Below, piece by piece: positions 17,119-26,691 of a stretch of DNA of 64,000 nucleotides (the stretch's first letter is position 1; every line of letters starts with the position of its first letter). The notes under the pieces are model-generated. The model searched no databases, was not told the origin of the DNA, and saw only the letters and a program-made list of their open reading frames with translations. This DNA comes from Nostoc sp. B(2019). GTDB taxonomy: Bacteria > Cyanobacteriota > Cyanobacteriia > Cyanobacteriales > Nostocaceae. Location of the stretch: contig NZ_WVID01000019.1 in assembly GCF_010091925.1 (NCBI RefSeq), positions 90,896-154,895 of the forward strand. The letters run 5' to 3'. The position numbers were made by a program, and so were the translations under genes.

Positions 17119-17136
17119 ATGAAATTAAGATGAAAC
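17119..17136 (-). promoter_or_regulatory. CopR-type box of the candidate small RNA
   Basis: ATGAAAT-TAAG-ATGAAAC, one mismatch in the distal half. On the minus strand a perfect TATAAT lies 10 nt after the repeat and TAAATA lies 15 nt after it. Confidence 0.65.
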
Positions 17137-17331
17137 TTTACAGTTTATTTGCTCATTAAGTTAGATTCATTCTAAAAAACATGATTATATAGTTTCGCTT
17201 AATTAATAATATAAATCTAGGCTTTAAGCCATACCAGAGTGGCACAACTAAAAAGCCTAAAATGACTACTCAACCATAAATTTAGACGACTAAATTTTAG
17301 TATTTGAGCATTAGGACAAAATTTGAGATAA

Positions 17332-18270
17332 CTATTGTACGTCTACCCAAAAATCAGCAGTAATAATTTTCTCATTTCGATTAAATTGTCCCCACATTTT
17401 ATATTTTCCTGGTTTCGGGAAACTAGTTATAAAATGAACCTCAGCAGCTGGAGTATTTTTCATCGCATGAGCATGAATATAGTCTGCTTGTGTTAACGGC
17501 GATGACTGCTTGAGGATGACTAAATGCCCTCTTTCTCCTAAATAAGGTTTCAAATCTTTCAGCGGTTGGTTGCTAACAGCATCTTGTAAATTGAAAATTA
17601 AGTGAACTTCTTGTCCAGCTTTGATTGTGGGTTGAGATAACTTGAGATTAGCTTTAGTATTACCAAAAGTCTTTGTAGTAGCTAAATCAATCTTAGGTGC
17701 AGTTGGACTGTTACCTGGAACTTCTGCTTTTAACACCGAAACTTGTTCTGCTTTTCCTGCTACTTTGTAATCGCTGAAAAGGCTGTAGCTGCCTGGATGG
17801 GGAAAATTCGCTTGGACTTCAAAGCGTCCATTTCCTTTATATGTAGGATGAATATGATTAAAAGATTGAAGGTCATCACTGACAACAATAAGATGCATTA
17901 ATTTTTCTTGGAATTGATCAAAATTAGCAATTGCTTTACCATTGTTGTCTTGCACTTCAATCACTATAGGTACAGGAGTGTTAAAAGTGATTTTGTCAGC
18001 AACTGTCAGTTTTGCAGTAGCGTTCGCAGGTTCTAACTTGGAATGACCAGAATGTTCGTCACGGGAATTCTCTATATTGTGAGTGTTATGGGGACTTTCT
18101 TCAGCTTTTAATGTTTGGGAATTACCCATATTGTGACCTGCATGGGGATTCGCATTACTTACAGTGGTAGCATTAGAGTCTAGTGTTTCACTTCTATTGA
18201 CTTGTGAGGCGCAAGCTTGAGCAACAAAAAAAGTTGAAGTGATGGCAAGTGCAGTAAAAAATCGCTTCAT
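17332..18270 (-). CDS. Secreted His/Met-rich protein with two related beta-domains
   Basis: 312 residues. N-terminal MKRFFTALAITSTFFVAQACAS has a possible lipobox (AQAC). A His/Met-rich linker (HAGHNMGNS, HNTHNIENS, HSGHS) at residues 40-80 looks metal-binding. Two similar domains follow, one with LMHLIVVSDDLQSFNHIHP and FPHPGSYSLFSDYKVAG, the other with GHLVILKQSS, DYIHAHA and FPKPGKYKMWGQFNRN. Such His-bearing immunoglobulin-like domains are seen in secreted copper-associated proteins; no named family is claimed. Probably a periplasmic metal scavenger or chaperone. Confidence 0.72.
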   Translation of the reverse strand: MKRFFTALAITSTFFVAQACASQVNRSETLDSNATTVSNANPHAGHNMGNSQTLKAEESPHNTHNIENSRDEHSGHSKLEPANATAKLTVADKITFNTPVPIVIEVQDNNGKAIANFDQFQEKLMHLIVVSDDLQSFNHIHPTYKGNGRFEVQANFPHPGSYSLFSDYKVAGKAEQVSVLKAEVPGNSPTAPKIDLATTKTFGNTKANLKLSQPTIKAGQEVHLIFNLQDAVSNQPLKDLKPYLGERGHLVILKQSSPLTQADYIHAHAMKNTPAAEVHFITSFPKPGKYKMWGQFNRNEKIITADFWVDVQ

Positions 18271-18506
18271 TTTTCTCCAATTAATAACTGTAATTAAAAA
18301 AATACCATAACTAGAATATTTCAGAATACAAAACTGCCACGAATAGTATACAAAGAAATTTAGTTAATTTACAGATAATACTTAATCTATACGTAAAGAT
18401 TCCGCTAATTCTGCTGGTGCTAGAACTTGGTCTAAGTTTGTTTTGACAATTAAGACCAAAACAATATAGATAGTTACAAGCTATATATTAACTTTTTCAT
18501 ATGCAA

Positions 18507-18524
18507 ATGAAATTTACATGAAAT
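18507..18524 (-). promoter_or_regulatory. CopR-type box of the His-rich protein gene
   Basis: ATGAAAT-TTAC-ATGAAAT. On the minus strand TTAATATATAG starts 15 nt later, about 220 bp from the start codon. Confidence 0.68.
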
Positions 18525-18561
18525 TTCATAACTTATTAGCCAAAGTCCGTAGCATACCTAA

Positions 18562-18579
18562 ATGAAATCAGCATGAAAT
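18562..18579 (+). promoter_or_regulatory. CopR-type box, class B, before the DUF305 gene
   Basis: ATGAAAT-CAGC-ATGAAAT, then exactly 35 nt to CATTAGG (18615). A -10-like TAGCAT lies between. It points toward 18717 and 19090. Confidence 0.7.
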
Positions 18580-18716
18580 TTAGGCAACTCATTAGGAAGA
18601 AATTAGCATCGTATCATTAGGTAGATGCTCTTATACCAATAATTGCCTAGCGTGAATTATAAGAAGCATAACTACAGCTTCATAACTAATTCACTTATTT
18701 AGCTAGGGAGAAAATT

Positions 18717-18896
18717 ATGACTACAACTAAACTACAAATCTACCCTTGGAAGTTGCATTTAAGCCTGTTTAGAATGCTTGCGTCAGTGCGATCGCCCTTG
18801 CTAATGCCTATGTGTAGTATCTGCAAGTATGGTAAAGAAACGCGATCGCTAACTAAGTTGAACAATATCGCAAGGTCGTTACTGCCGCAGGTGTAG
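18717..18896 (+). CDS. Small ORF, 59 residues, unrecognised
   Basis: ATG preceded by AGGGAG at good spacing, directly downstream of the class B box. The product starts MTTTKLQIYPWKLHLSLF and contains MCSICKYGKE. It could be a decayed copper-chaperone frame or a leader peptide; there is no recognisable domain. Nothing else is seen between it and 19090. Confidence 0.35.
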   Translation: MTTTKLQIYPWKLHLSLFRMLASVRSPLLMPMCSICKYGKETRSLTKLNNIARSLLPQV

Positions 18897-19089
18897 CCTA
18901 ACTCATCTCAAGCATAAAAGCTGAATACATGCTAGCTAATTTGCCTTTCAAGTAGGGAAGGACAGATAGACGAAGACTATCGTTTCTAACCAATGATTTT
19001 AGGGCGCGTATTGACAACGCCTAGCAAAATCCCTGATTGGGAGTTGACATTCTCTAAACCACTTATTTCCTTGAATAGAAGTCATCAAA

Positions 19090-19770
19090 ATGAACAAAAA
19101 AGTTTTAACCTACAGTCTTGTTGCTCTACTGACAGGCACTACGATCGCAGCTTTTCCCATGATTAACAGCGCCAAAGCCAACGATCACAATCAAGTAGAA
19201 ACCCCCAATCCAACAAACACAAGCCCTATGCATGGTGGAATGAACATGAGGGCTGAAGTAGATAAGTCGTTTATCGAAATGATGATTCCTCATCATCAAA
19301 GTGCTACTGAAATGGCTCAGATGGCTTTGAGCCGAGCCAAAAGCCCTGAAGTCAAAAAGCTGGCGCAATCCATCATTTCAGACCAAACCCGCGAAATTCA
19401 GCAGATGCAGGCTTGGTACAAGCAGTGGTACGGCACTGAAGTCCCTATGAGTGGCATGAATATGGGTAACGGCATGGATGAGGCAATGAAGATTTCTATG
19501 CAGCAGCAAGAGATGATGGATAAAGAGATGATGACAGCCCTACAAAATGCGCCTAACTTTGACCAGGAATTTCTCCGCCAAATGACTCGCCATCACCGAA
19601 TGGCGACGATGATGGCTGGCATGGTTGGTAACAGTGCTAGGCACCCCGAGATTAGAAATTTAGCTCAATCCATTGCCAAGAGTCAAAGCACTGAAATTGC
19701 TCAAATGCAACAGTTGCTTCAAGTAATGAATACTCAAAATCGAAATACTCCTAATCGTTCGAGTAGGTAA
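19090..19770 (+). CDS. DUF305 periplasmic copper-resistance protein (CopM-like)
   Basis: 226 residues with signal peptide MNKKVLTYSLVALLTGTTIA to about AKA. Two DUF305 four-helix repeats each carry the metal-binding-type motif: FIEMMIPHHQSATEMAQMAL and FLRQMTRHHRMATMMAGMVG. The linker is Met-rich (MSGMNMGNGMDEAMKISMQQ). In Synechocystis the DUF305 protein CopM binds copper in the periplasm and is under CopR control, which fits the box at 18562. Start is ATG at 19090. Confidence 0.88.
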   Translation: MNKKVLTYSLVALLTGTTIAAFPMINSAKANDHNQVETPNPTNTSPMHGGMNMRAEVDKSFIEMMIPHHQSATEMAQMALSRAKSPEVKKLAQSIISDQTREIQQMQAWYKQWYGTEVPMSGMNMGNGMDEAMKISMQQQEMMDKEMMTALQNAPNFDQEFLRQMTRHHRMATMMAGMVGNSARHPEIRNLAQSIAKSQSTEIAQMQQLLQVMNTQNRNTPNRSSR

Positions 19771-19949
19771 TAACTCAATCTCTCCAAAGAGGGGTGGCAT
19801 AGCTGAAAGCAGGATGGGCAGGCTATTACCTACCCCAGCCTCATTAGTAGGGAAATACAGGTGCAACGACTGCAATTCTCGTTGCAGATACTTTGAACAC
19901 ATCTCATGCAATATTTTTGAAACCATTAAAAAGAATTTAGCAAAATCAC

Positions 19950-19981
19950 TTGACTCTCCAGCCAGATAGAGAGTCTAAGAT
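19950..19981 (+). promoter_or_regulatory. MerR-type promoter of the chaperone/Cu-ATPase cluster
   Basis: TTGACT, a 19-bp spacer containing the dyad CTCTCCAG...AGATAGAGAG, then CTAAGA. The long spacer is diagnostic of MerR-family activation. It lies 225 bp before the 20206 gene. The gap 19771-20205 also holds a short HMA-like frame end (20044-20124). Confidence 0.75.
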
Positions 19982-20205
19982 GAATTCATGAAGTAAGACA
20001 CTTCAGAGAGTCTAAAGCTGTAGCAGCTTGTGTACTTTCAGTTATGCCATTTGAAACAGCAATCGAAGAAGCGATACCTTTGGTCGGCGCAGCAATCGCT
20101 AACTCTGGTTATCCTGCTAGCTAAAGCCGTAAACCATTTGAGTCTTCAACTCCTGATTTTCTTAACTCCATCTTTTTACTATCCAAGTTCAAGGTTTTTA
20201 ACATT

Positions 20206-20400
20206 ATGACACTCCAAATAAAAGTTCCTAATATGGCTTGCTCTGCTTGTGGAGACACCATTACTAAAGCAGTTAAAACAGTTGATCCTACTGCTACGGT
20301 TCAAGCAGATCCAAAAACAAAAATCGTCTTAGTAGATACAAATGCTGACGAAACAGTTATTAAGGAAGCAATTACTACTGCTGGCTATTCTGTCACTTAA
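20206..20400 (+). CDS. Copper chaperone, HMA domain (Atx1/CopZ type)
   Basis: 64 residues, a complete ferredoxin-like HMA domain. NMACSACGDTITKAVK carries the CxxC copper site, and the end IKEAITTAGYSVT is typical. Cytoplasmic; it would deliver Cu(I) to the ATPase encoded 168 nt downstream. A MerR-type promoter upstream indicates induction by the regulator at 24297. Confidence 0.92.
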   Translation: MTLQIKVPNMACSACGDTITKAVKTVDPTATVQADPKTKIVLVDTNADETVIKEAITTAGYSVT

Positions 20401-20568
20401 AAGCCATCAACAAAGAATAGATCAGCAAACAGAGCAAGGCAACGCTTAGTAAAGTTGCTTGAAAAGCACACAGGCAAAGCTAAGTATAACGGCACTCAGC
20501 TATCAATCACACCAAAACACCGTTCTTAGAACTCAGTAAAAGCAGCGGCTAAAAAAGCATATTTAACT

Positions 20569-22830
20569 ATGGATACTCTGAGTCTTAAACTTCGAGGCAT
20601 GAGTTGTGCCTCTTGCGCTAACAACATCGAAGAAGCGATTCGCTCTGTTCCAGGAGTAAGTGACTGTAACGTTAACTTTGGCGTGGAGCAGGCTACTATC
20701 CAGTATGATCCCAAACGCACCAATTTGCAAACAATCCAAGCCGCTATAGATGCTGCTGGGTACTCATCTTACTCACTTCAGGAACAAGAAATGATTACTG
20801 GAGAAGATGATGCGGAAAAAACCGCTCGTGAAGCAGAATTACGCACACTTACCCGCAAGCTAGTTGTAGGAGCAATCCTCAGTACTTTAATTGTACTAGG
20901 GTCAATTTCTGCTATGACAGGGCTAAATCTGCCTTGGATTCGGACATTGTGGCTAGACAATCCTTGGGTACAGTTGGTACTGGCAACCCCTGTCTTGTTC
21001 TGGTGTGGTGCAGACTTCTTCAAAAATGCCTGGAAAGCCTTTAAACGTCATACAGCAACGATGGATACCTTGGTTGCTATCGGTACTGGTGCAGCGTATT
21101 TTTATTCACTGTTTGCTACAGTTTTCCCAGGATTTTTCACGGCTGCTGGACTGATGCCTGATGTGTACTATGAAGCAGCAGCAGTCATTACCACCTTAAT
21201 TTTGCTAGGAAGGCTATTTGAAAATCGTGCTAAGGGCCAAACTTCTGAAGCTATCCGCAAACTCATCGGTTTGCAAGCCAGAGATGCCAGAGTAATCAGA
21301 AATGGGCAAGAAATTGATGTTCCTATCCAGGAAGTCCAGATTGGTGATGTAGTTTTGGTGCGTCCAGGAGAAAAAATTCCTGTTGATGGAGAAGTGATAG
21401 AAGGTGCTTCCAACGTTGATGAAGCGATGGTGACTGGTGAGAGTTTGCCAGTCAAAAAGCAACCGGGGGATGAAGTAATTGGAGCCACAATTAACAAAAC
21501 AGGTAGCTTTAAATTCCGAGCAACCCGCGTTGGCAAAGACACTTTTTTATCTCAAATCGTTAAAATGGTGCAACAGGCTCAAGGCTCCAAAGCACCAATT
21601 CAGCGCTTGGCAGATCAAGTAACGGGATGGTTTGTGCCAGCAGTGATAGCCATTGCGATCGCTTCCTTCGTCATTTGGTTTAATGTCATGGGCAACTTGA
21701 CATTAGCCTTAATTACTACAGTCGGAGTGCTGATTATCGCTTGTCCCTGTGCTTTGGGTTTAGCTACTCCAACTTCAGTGATGGTGGGAACGGGCAAGGG
21801 AGCAGAAAATGGTATTTTAATTAAAGGTGCAGAAAGTTTAGAACTCGCTCATAGAATCCAGACCATTGTGCTGGATAAAACTGGAACTTTAACACAGGGA
21901 AAACCCACTGTTACTGACTTTGTTACTGTCAACGGCACAGCTAATAGTAACGAGTTAAAACTTTTGCAATTGGCAGCGTCTGTAGAACGAAATTCAGAAC
22001 ATCCATTAGCTGAAGCCGTGGTTAGGTATGCCCAATCTCAGCAAGTGGAACTGACAGAGGCTAAACAATTTGAAGCGATCGCTGGGAGTGGTGTCCAAGG
22101 CATTGTTTCAGACCACTTAGTACAAATTGGTACTCAACGTTGGATGGAAGAATTAAATATCGACACCCACAATCTCCAAGAGCGTAAAGCTTCTTTGGAA
22201 GCTGCTGGTAAGACAGCTATTTTAATTGCTGTGGATGGGCAAATTCAAGGTTTGATGGGAATTGCTGATGCACTCAAACCCTCTTCAGTAGCAGTTGTGA
22301 GAACGCTACAAAAGTTAGATTTAGAGGTAGTTATGCTAACGGGAGATAATCGCAAAACGGCAGAAGCGATCGCCAGTGAAGTTGGGATCACACGAGTATT
22401 TGCAGAAGTTAGACCCGACCAAAAAGCGTCTCAAATACAGGCATTGCAAGCAGAGGGGAAAATTGTCGCAATGGTGGGTGATGGCATCAATGATGCGCCA
22501 GCACTGGCTCAAGCCAACGTGGGGATTGCAATTGGTACAGGAACAGATGTGGCGATCGCTGCCAGCGATATCACCCTGATCTCTGGAGACTTGCAAGGTA
22601 TTGTTACCGCAATTCAATTGAGCCGTGCCACTATTCGCAATATCCGCCAAAATCTCTTCTTTGCCTTTATTTACAACGTTGCTGGAATTCCCATTGCTGC
22701 TGGAGTTTTGTTTCCGATCTTTGGTTGGCTACTCAACCCGATTATTGCGGGTGGGGCGATGGCTTTTAGTTCTGTTTCTGTTGTTACGAATGCCTTACGC
22801 TTGCGTAACTTTCACCCCAAAAGTATCTAA
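20569..22830 (+). CDS. copA: Cu(I)-exporting P1B-type ATPase
   Basis: 753 residues, full length. One N-terminal HMA domain ([15 protein letters not shown]), eight membrane helices, actuator VTGES, transport motif [10 protein letters not shown], phosphorylation site DKTGTLTQG, nucleotide-binding SEHPLAEA and hinge [14 protein letters not shown] plus late Asn/Tyr and Met-Ser-type helices fits PIB-1 Cu(I)/Ag(I) pumps such as PacS or CopA. Between the chaperone and a cupredoxin gene, it forms a copper-efflux cluster. Whether it sits in plasma or thylakoid membrane cannot be told. Confidence 0.94.
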   Translation: MDTLSLKLRGMSCASCANNIEEAIRSVPGVSDCNVNFGVEQATIQYDPKRTNLQTIQAAIDAAGYSSYSLQEQEMITGEDDAEKTAREAELRTLTRKLVVGAILSTLIVLGSISAMTGLNLPWIRTLWLDNPWVQLVLATPVLFWCGADFFKNAWKAFKRHTATMDTLVAIGTGAAYFYSLFATVFPGFFTAAGLMPDVYYEAAAVITTLILLGRLFENRAKGQTSEAIRKLIGLQARDARVIRNGQEIDVPIQEVQIGDVVLVRPGEKIPVDGEVIEGASNVDEAMVTGESLPVKKQPGDEVIGATINKTGSFKFRATRVGKDTFLSQIVKMVQQAQGSKAPIQRLADQVTGWFVPAVIAIAIASFVIWFNVMGNLTLALITTVGVLIIACPCALGLATPTSVMVGTGKGAENGILIKGAESLELAHRIQTIVLDKTGTLTQGKPTVTDFVTVNGTANSNELKLLQLAASVERNSEHPLAEAVVRYAQSQQVELTEAKQFEAIAGSGVQGIVSDHLVQIGTQRWMEELNIDTHNLQERKASLEAAGKTAILIAVDGQIQGLMGIADALKPSSVAVVRTLQKLDLEVVMLTGDNRKTAEAIASEVGITRVFAEVRPDQKASQIQALQAEGKIVAMVGDGINDAPALAQANVGIAIGTGTDVAIAASDITLISGDLQGIVTAIQLSRATIRNIRQNLFFAFIYNVAGIPIAAGVLFPIFGWLLNPIIAGGAMAFSSVSVVTNALRLRNFHPKSI

Positions 22831-22852
22831 TAATTATGGAGGAATTTAGCAA

Positions 22853-23374
22853 ATGTTCAATAAAAGTAAGATTTTGGGGAGCATTGCTGGGCTAGGACTT
22901 CTATTTGGTACAGCATCAAATGTAGCAACAGCACAAATGTCAACCGAAATGCCAAAACATTCATCAGAACAAACCAGTCAATTTCGCCGCATTGAGCAAC
23001 CACTACCATTAAAAGTCGGTGTTACTTTGGGCGGTTTAGGATTAATTGGATTGGAACTGTGGTGGTTTTTATTCAGTAAAAACAAAGCTATCAAAGCTAA
23101 TCTGGGTCAAGGGATACAGGAGCTAACTATTAATGTAGACGGAGGCTATGAACCTGATCGTGTCATTGTAAAATCTGGTCAACCTGTACGGCTAAATTTC
23201 TTTCGCCGCGACCCCAGTAGCTGTTTAGAGAAAGTTTTACTACCTGATTTTCATATTGCTCAAGATTTAGCTCTTAACCATGTCACTCCCATTGAATTTA
23301 CACCTCCTAAACCAGGTCAATATCAATTTACCTGTGGAATGAACATGTTTCGTGGTGTAGTGGAAGTCCAGTAG
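22853..23374 (+). CDS. Membrane-anchored cupredoxin-domain protein
   Basis: 173 residues: signal peptide ending TAQ, then a TM segment (VGVTLGGLGLIGLELWWFLF) and a cupredoxin-like domain from about residue 85. Likely metal ligands are Cys in PSSCLEKV, His in DFHIAQ and Cys/Met in FTCGMNMFRGVVEVQ. Such domains (COG4633) occur beside CopA pumps and probably accept or store exported Cu(I). It starts 22 nt after copA with a GGAGG ribosome site, so it is in the same operon. Confidence 0.85.
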   Translation: MFNKSKILGSIAGLGLLFGTASNVATAQMSTEMPKHSSEQTSQFRRIEQPLPLKVGVTLGGLGLIGLELWWFLFSKNKAIKANLGQGIQELTINVDGGYEPDRVIVKSGQPVRLNFFRRDPSSCLEKVLLPDFHIAQDLALNHVTPIEFTPPKPGQYQFTCGMNMFRGVVEVQ

Positions 23375-23624
23375 TAAGGTAACAATAAACATTTAATAAT
23401 TCTCTCTTGGAACATAGGAAATGTTATGCAGTTCTGATTATTCATAGTATCAAAATATCTGCCTTTTTAGAAGCATCAAAACCATTCATAAAACAGATTT
23501 AGGTTTATCATCTGATGTGCCTTTCAGTTGCATAATTAGGGCGGGCGAAACGCCCACCCCGCGATAACTTAGTTTTTTGCAAATTGAAGGTCTTGGAGCT
23601 TATTTACCTTCTGTTTCAACTATT

Positions 23625-23876
23625 TTAACTCAGGGGCTGGCCTACACCAGCAGCTTGGAGTTGCTCTCGACTGGGTTTACCAGTCACAACCAGTTTTCCA
23701 TTGATTGCGATCGCTGGTACTGCATTTATTCCATACTGCTGGGCTTTCTCCTGTTCTTGTCGCAAGTTATAAACCGATACTTCACAGTCAGGACAAGTCA
23801 GTTCTTGCACCATTTGCACTGTCTCATCACAAAGAGGACAGTCAGCTGTAAAAATCTCAATTTGACGTTTTGTCAT
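23625..23876 (-). CDS. Thioredoxin-fold protein with CPLC motif
   Basis: 83 residues from the ATG at 23876 (MTKRQIEIFTADCPLC). The fold is glutaredoxin/thioredoxin-like: active-site CPLC, a second pair CPDC, and the cis-Pro loop GINAVPAIAINGKL. A GGTAG ribosome site lies 6 nt upstream; the frame extends to a TTG at 23888. Its own MerR-type promoter lies upstream on the minus strand. Probably a cytoplasmic metal-responsive thiol protein. Confidence 0.82.
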   Translation of the reverse strand: MTKRQIEIFTADCPLCDETVQMVQELTCPDCEVSVYNLRQEQEKAQQYGINAVPAIAINGKLVVTGKPSREQLQAAGVGQPLS

Positions 23877-23907
23877 GATGTCTACCAAAAATTTTTTCTA
23901 CTCATTC

Positions 23908-23939
23908 ATTCTGAATCCTCTAGCCGGCTATAGAGTCAA
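23908..23939 (-). promoter_or_regulatory. MerR-type promoter of the thioredoxin-fold gene
   Basis: On the minus strand: TTGACT, a 19-bp spacer with CTCTATAGCCGGCTAGAG and then TCAGAA. The rest of the gap 23940-24237 is AT-rich with no gene seen. Confidence 0.72.
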
Positions 23940-24237
23940 CCCCATAGGTAAATATTATTTTCCAAATAACCTCAATCAAAATTATTTGGACATATCATCT
24001 CCTCAAATTTGCAACCCTGGCTCATCAAGTTTTAAGCTAATATTTTTGCCCACAAGTATTGTAACTAAGTAAGAATACATCCGTCAGAATCCAGGAGCCA
24101 GAATGATTAAAGAATAAGCAGAAATATTTGATAAATCAATTTACTAATTTACTAAATACCTTTAAATTCTGACTTCTGACTCCTGGGTGCTGAATTCTTA
24201 CGTAACTAAACTTTACACAAAATTTTCCAATTATCAC

Positions 24238-24268
24238 TTGACTCTCTAGCCAACTATAGACTTTAAAG
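24238..24268 (+). promoter_or_regulatory. MerR-type promoter of the merR-like gene
   Basis: TTGACT, a 19-bp spacer (CTCTAGCCAACTATAGA core) and TTAAAG, 29 nt before the start codon. It implies autoregulation. Confidence 0.75.
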
Positions 24269-24296
24269 TTATAACAACACATAGTAGTAAATAACT

Positions 24297-24785
24297 ATGA
24301 TTGCTGTCGTGGAACAAGTTTGTTGTGAAGTATCATCCCCAAAAAAGCTGCTGAAAATTGGTGAGCTGGCAAAGCAAACTGATGTGGCAGTGGGAACCAT
24401 CCGGTATTACGAAGGCTTAGGCTTGATAAAACCATTTGAAAGAAGTGAAAGTGGCTACCGTTATTACGACTGCGAGGCAATCAACAGGCTGCAATTCATC
24501 AAAAAAGCCCAATCCTTACAGTTTTCCCTGTCAGAAATTCAACAAGTGCTAGGCATCCGTTCCCAAGGCGACCCTGCTTGTCCACTAGTTCGGGACTTAC
24601 TCAAACAGAAAATTGCTCATCTTGAGGAGCAGATTTATCGCATGAAAGAATTGAAGGATGAGCTAGAGGCATATCAACAACGTTGGTCAAACCGACCTTT
24701 GGATAATCCCTGTAATAAAGAGCTTTGTAGCTTGATTGAGGAAGTTGCTTGCTCTGATATACCTGTTCACAATTTCCGAGACTAG
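24297..24785 (+). CDS. MerR-family metal-responsive activator
   Basis: 162 residues. Winged helix LLKIGELAKQTDVAVGTIRY, then YEGLGLIKPFERSESGYRYY and a long coiled-coil dimerisation helix. Metal-site Cys candidates are C95 (DPACPLV), C139, C144 (PCNKELC) and C152, a layout nearer MerR/ZntR/PbrR than CueR. An extra 16-residue N-terminus contains VCC. Neighbouring targets are copper genes, so the metal is unresolved. Five matching promoters (19950, 23908, 24238, 24798, 55295) define its likely regulon. Confidence 0.88.
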   Translation: MIAVVEQVCCEVSSPKKLLKIGELAKQTDVAVGTIRYYEGLGLIKPFERSESGYRYYDCEAINRLQFIKKAQSLQFSLSEIQQVLGIRSQGDPACPLVRDLLKQKIAHLEEQIYRMKELKDELEAYQQRWSNRPLDNPCNKELCSLIEEVACSDIPVHNFRD

Positions 24786-24797
24786 TAAATTTATTAC

Positions 24798-24829
24798 TTG
24801 ACTCTATACCCGAATAGAGACTTTAGAAT
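24798..24829 (+). promoter_or_regulatory. MerR-type promoter of the small Met/Cys-rich protein
   Basis: TTGACT, a 19-bp spacer with CTCTATACCCGAATAGAG and TTAGAA, 54 nt before the start. Confidence 0.75.
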
Positions 24830-24882
24830 GGCCTTAGTTTCTCGTAAACTACTAACTTAACAGAATAATGGAAAGTAAAAAA

Positions 24883-25197
24883 ATGAACATTAGTACAGGC
24901 GTTAAAACAGTATTGAGCAAAGCCGTAGCTAGTTTTGCATTGCTTACGTTAACCACTACTGCTTCCTTTGCCAACACCCCCAAGGGAACTGTGACCCCGA
25001 ATCAACCCGCCAGGGCTGTAAACGAAGCAAAACTAATTCAAGTGCTGACCAGTCAAAGAACAGCGCCAACGAATCCAACGCCACAGCAGCCAAATCAAAC
25101 AGGATGTAAGTGTTGCCAAGCAATGATGAATAAGATGCCAGGAATGATGAACAATATGCCGGGAATGATGAACAACCAAGACAGTCCATCAAAATAG
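24883..25197 (+). CDS. Small secreted Met/Cys-rich metal-binding protein
   Basis: 104 residues from the ATG at 24883 (MNISTGVKTVLSKAVAS), chosen because GGAAAG precedes it; an in-frame ATG also exists at 24868. The signal peptide ends near SFANT. A Pro/Gln/Asn-rich linker leads to GCKCCQAMM and two MPGMMNN repeats. Clustered Cys and Met suit Cu(I) binding in the periplasm. No named family. The MerR-type promoter supports a metal role. Confidence 0.72.
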   Translation: MNISTGVKTVLSKAVASFALLTLTTTASFANTPKGTVTPNQPARAVNEAKLIQVLTSQRTAPTNPTPQQPNQTGCKCCQAMMNKMPGMMNNMPGMMNNQDSPSK

Positions 25198-25465
25198 AGC
25201 TTGATAAATCCCTCGGCGAGAAACACATTTGAATTTTAAATGCTAGAAAAAACTAGGAATGTTTAGATAAGTCTCGCCGAGAAAGGCTAGTGAACTCATG
25301 GCTAAGAAAGCCATCTTATGCTTGAACTAAGGAACTTAAGGTAAACCAGGATAACTATCAAACTCGTTCCTTTTATCCAGAAGCTCAAATCACGCTTGCT
25401 TTTGCGTTTCATCATAAGTAAACAGCTTTACTACAGCAGAAAACTTACTCAGGAGAAACACAATT

Positions 25466-26503
25466 ATGAGTCAGCCTGACTCAAAAGACCACAACATGAT
25501 GAAATTGGGAATTGCTATGGTGGCTTGCTGCGCCGTGCTCATAGGAGTTTCCTTCTTTTTGGGCGGAGGCTTGGGGGTCTGGTTCGGTCGTTCTATCCAG
25601 CAGCCTACTAGCAATCAGTCAACTAACCAGCCACTCTCTGCCAACCAATCAACCAATCAGCCTCAACCAAAGGCTGTCAATGTATCCCTAGAGAAAGCGG
25701 TCAATTGGCAATCAAATAATCACGTTCATGGTTTGACCGTGAATCGAGATAATCCCAACATTATTTATGTTGCAAGTCATAACGGACTCTTGCAGCGTTC
25801 TGAAACTGGAGAATGGTTTTGGATGGGAAAAGAGCGAGCTGATTATATGGGCTTTACTGCCGATCCAACTGACAGTAACCGCTTTTATTCCAGCGGACAT
25901 CCACACACAGGAGGTAATCTAGGATTCCAGATCAGTGAAAATCAAGGGCAAGATTGGAAACAGATTTCCATGCCTGGAGTAGATTTTCATGCAATAGCGA
26001 TCGCACCCAGTAACCCCAACGTTTTTTATGGATGGCCTGCTTCTGGGGCGCAAGGGCTGCATAGTTCTACTGATGGTGGAAAAACTTGGACTAAACCCCG
26101 CATGAATGGATTAGGCGATGCTCCGTTTGACCTTGCGGTTGACCCGCGAAACCCTGAGCATTTGTTTGCAACTACCCGTTTGGGGATGTATGAAAGTAGC
26201 AACGGTGGCAATGACTGGACGTTAGTAGCTAATACACAGGAAGCTCCTGTTGCCAGTCTAGCTCTGCAAAAAGAAGATAACAATCTTATAATGTATGGCT
26301 ATCGCTTTCTCAAGTCAGCGCCGGGTGTTTATCGCAGCAGTGATGGTGGTAAAACGTGGGAGAAACTTTGGACTGAAACTAATGGTGTAGTCGTAAAATT
26401 AGCGATCGCCCCTAGTAATCCCCAAATATTTTATACGGTAAATGATAACAATGCTGTCTTTCAATCCCAAGATAGCGGCAAGACATGGAAAGAAGTAAAA
26501 TAA
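25466..26503 (+). CDS. BNR/Asp-box beta-propeller protein (F510_1955-like)
   Basis: 345 residues. One TM anchor at about residues 13-38 (GIAMVACCAVLIGVSFFLGG), a Gln/Asn linker, then a sialidase-like propeller beginning HVHGLTVNRDNP. Asp-box repeats are STDGGKTW, SNGGNDW, SSDGGKTWEKL and SQDSGKTWKEV. Similar proteins are labelled F510_1955-family glycosylhydrolase, but the catalytic residues of sialidases are not evident. Exposed on the periplasmic side. Its link to metal resistance is by location only. Confidence 0.75.
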   Translation: MSQPDSKDHNMMKLGIAMVACCAVLIGVSFFLGGGLGVWFGRSIQQPTSNQSTNQPLSANQSTNQPQPKAVNVSLEKAVNWQSNNHVHGLTVNRDNPNIIYVASHNGLLQRSETGEWFWMGKERADYMGFTADPTDSNRFYSSGHPHTGGNLGFQISENQGQDWKQISMPGVDFHAIAIAPSNPNVFYGWPASGAQGLHSSTDGGKTWTKPRMNGLGDAPFDLAVDPRNPEHLFATTRLGMYESSNGGNDWTLVANTQEAPVASLALQKEDNNLIMYGYRFLKSAPGVYRSSDGGKTWEKLWTETNGVVVKLAIAPSNPQIFYTVNDNNAVFQSQDSGKTWKEVK

Positions 26504-26691
26504 ATTTGAAGGCTATCTACATAGTTATAATAACTTGAAATACTAATCGCTCAAATCTGCAATCAAGGCATTTTGAACGTTAGGATTATTTGTAATTAAA
26601 ATTACAGTTCAGCCATTACCTTAGTTAATCAGTAGAAAGTAATAATGATAGCTTGAGCAAAGCCAGCTGTAGTTCCAGAATTGAGAAAATA

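Noticed and set aside
20044..20124. Short frame ending EEAIPLVGAAIANSGYPAS, like the end of an HMA domain
   Set aside because: Only 26 codons from the ATG, no CxxC part in frame; could be a chaperone relic but too short to call.
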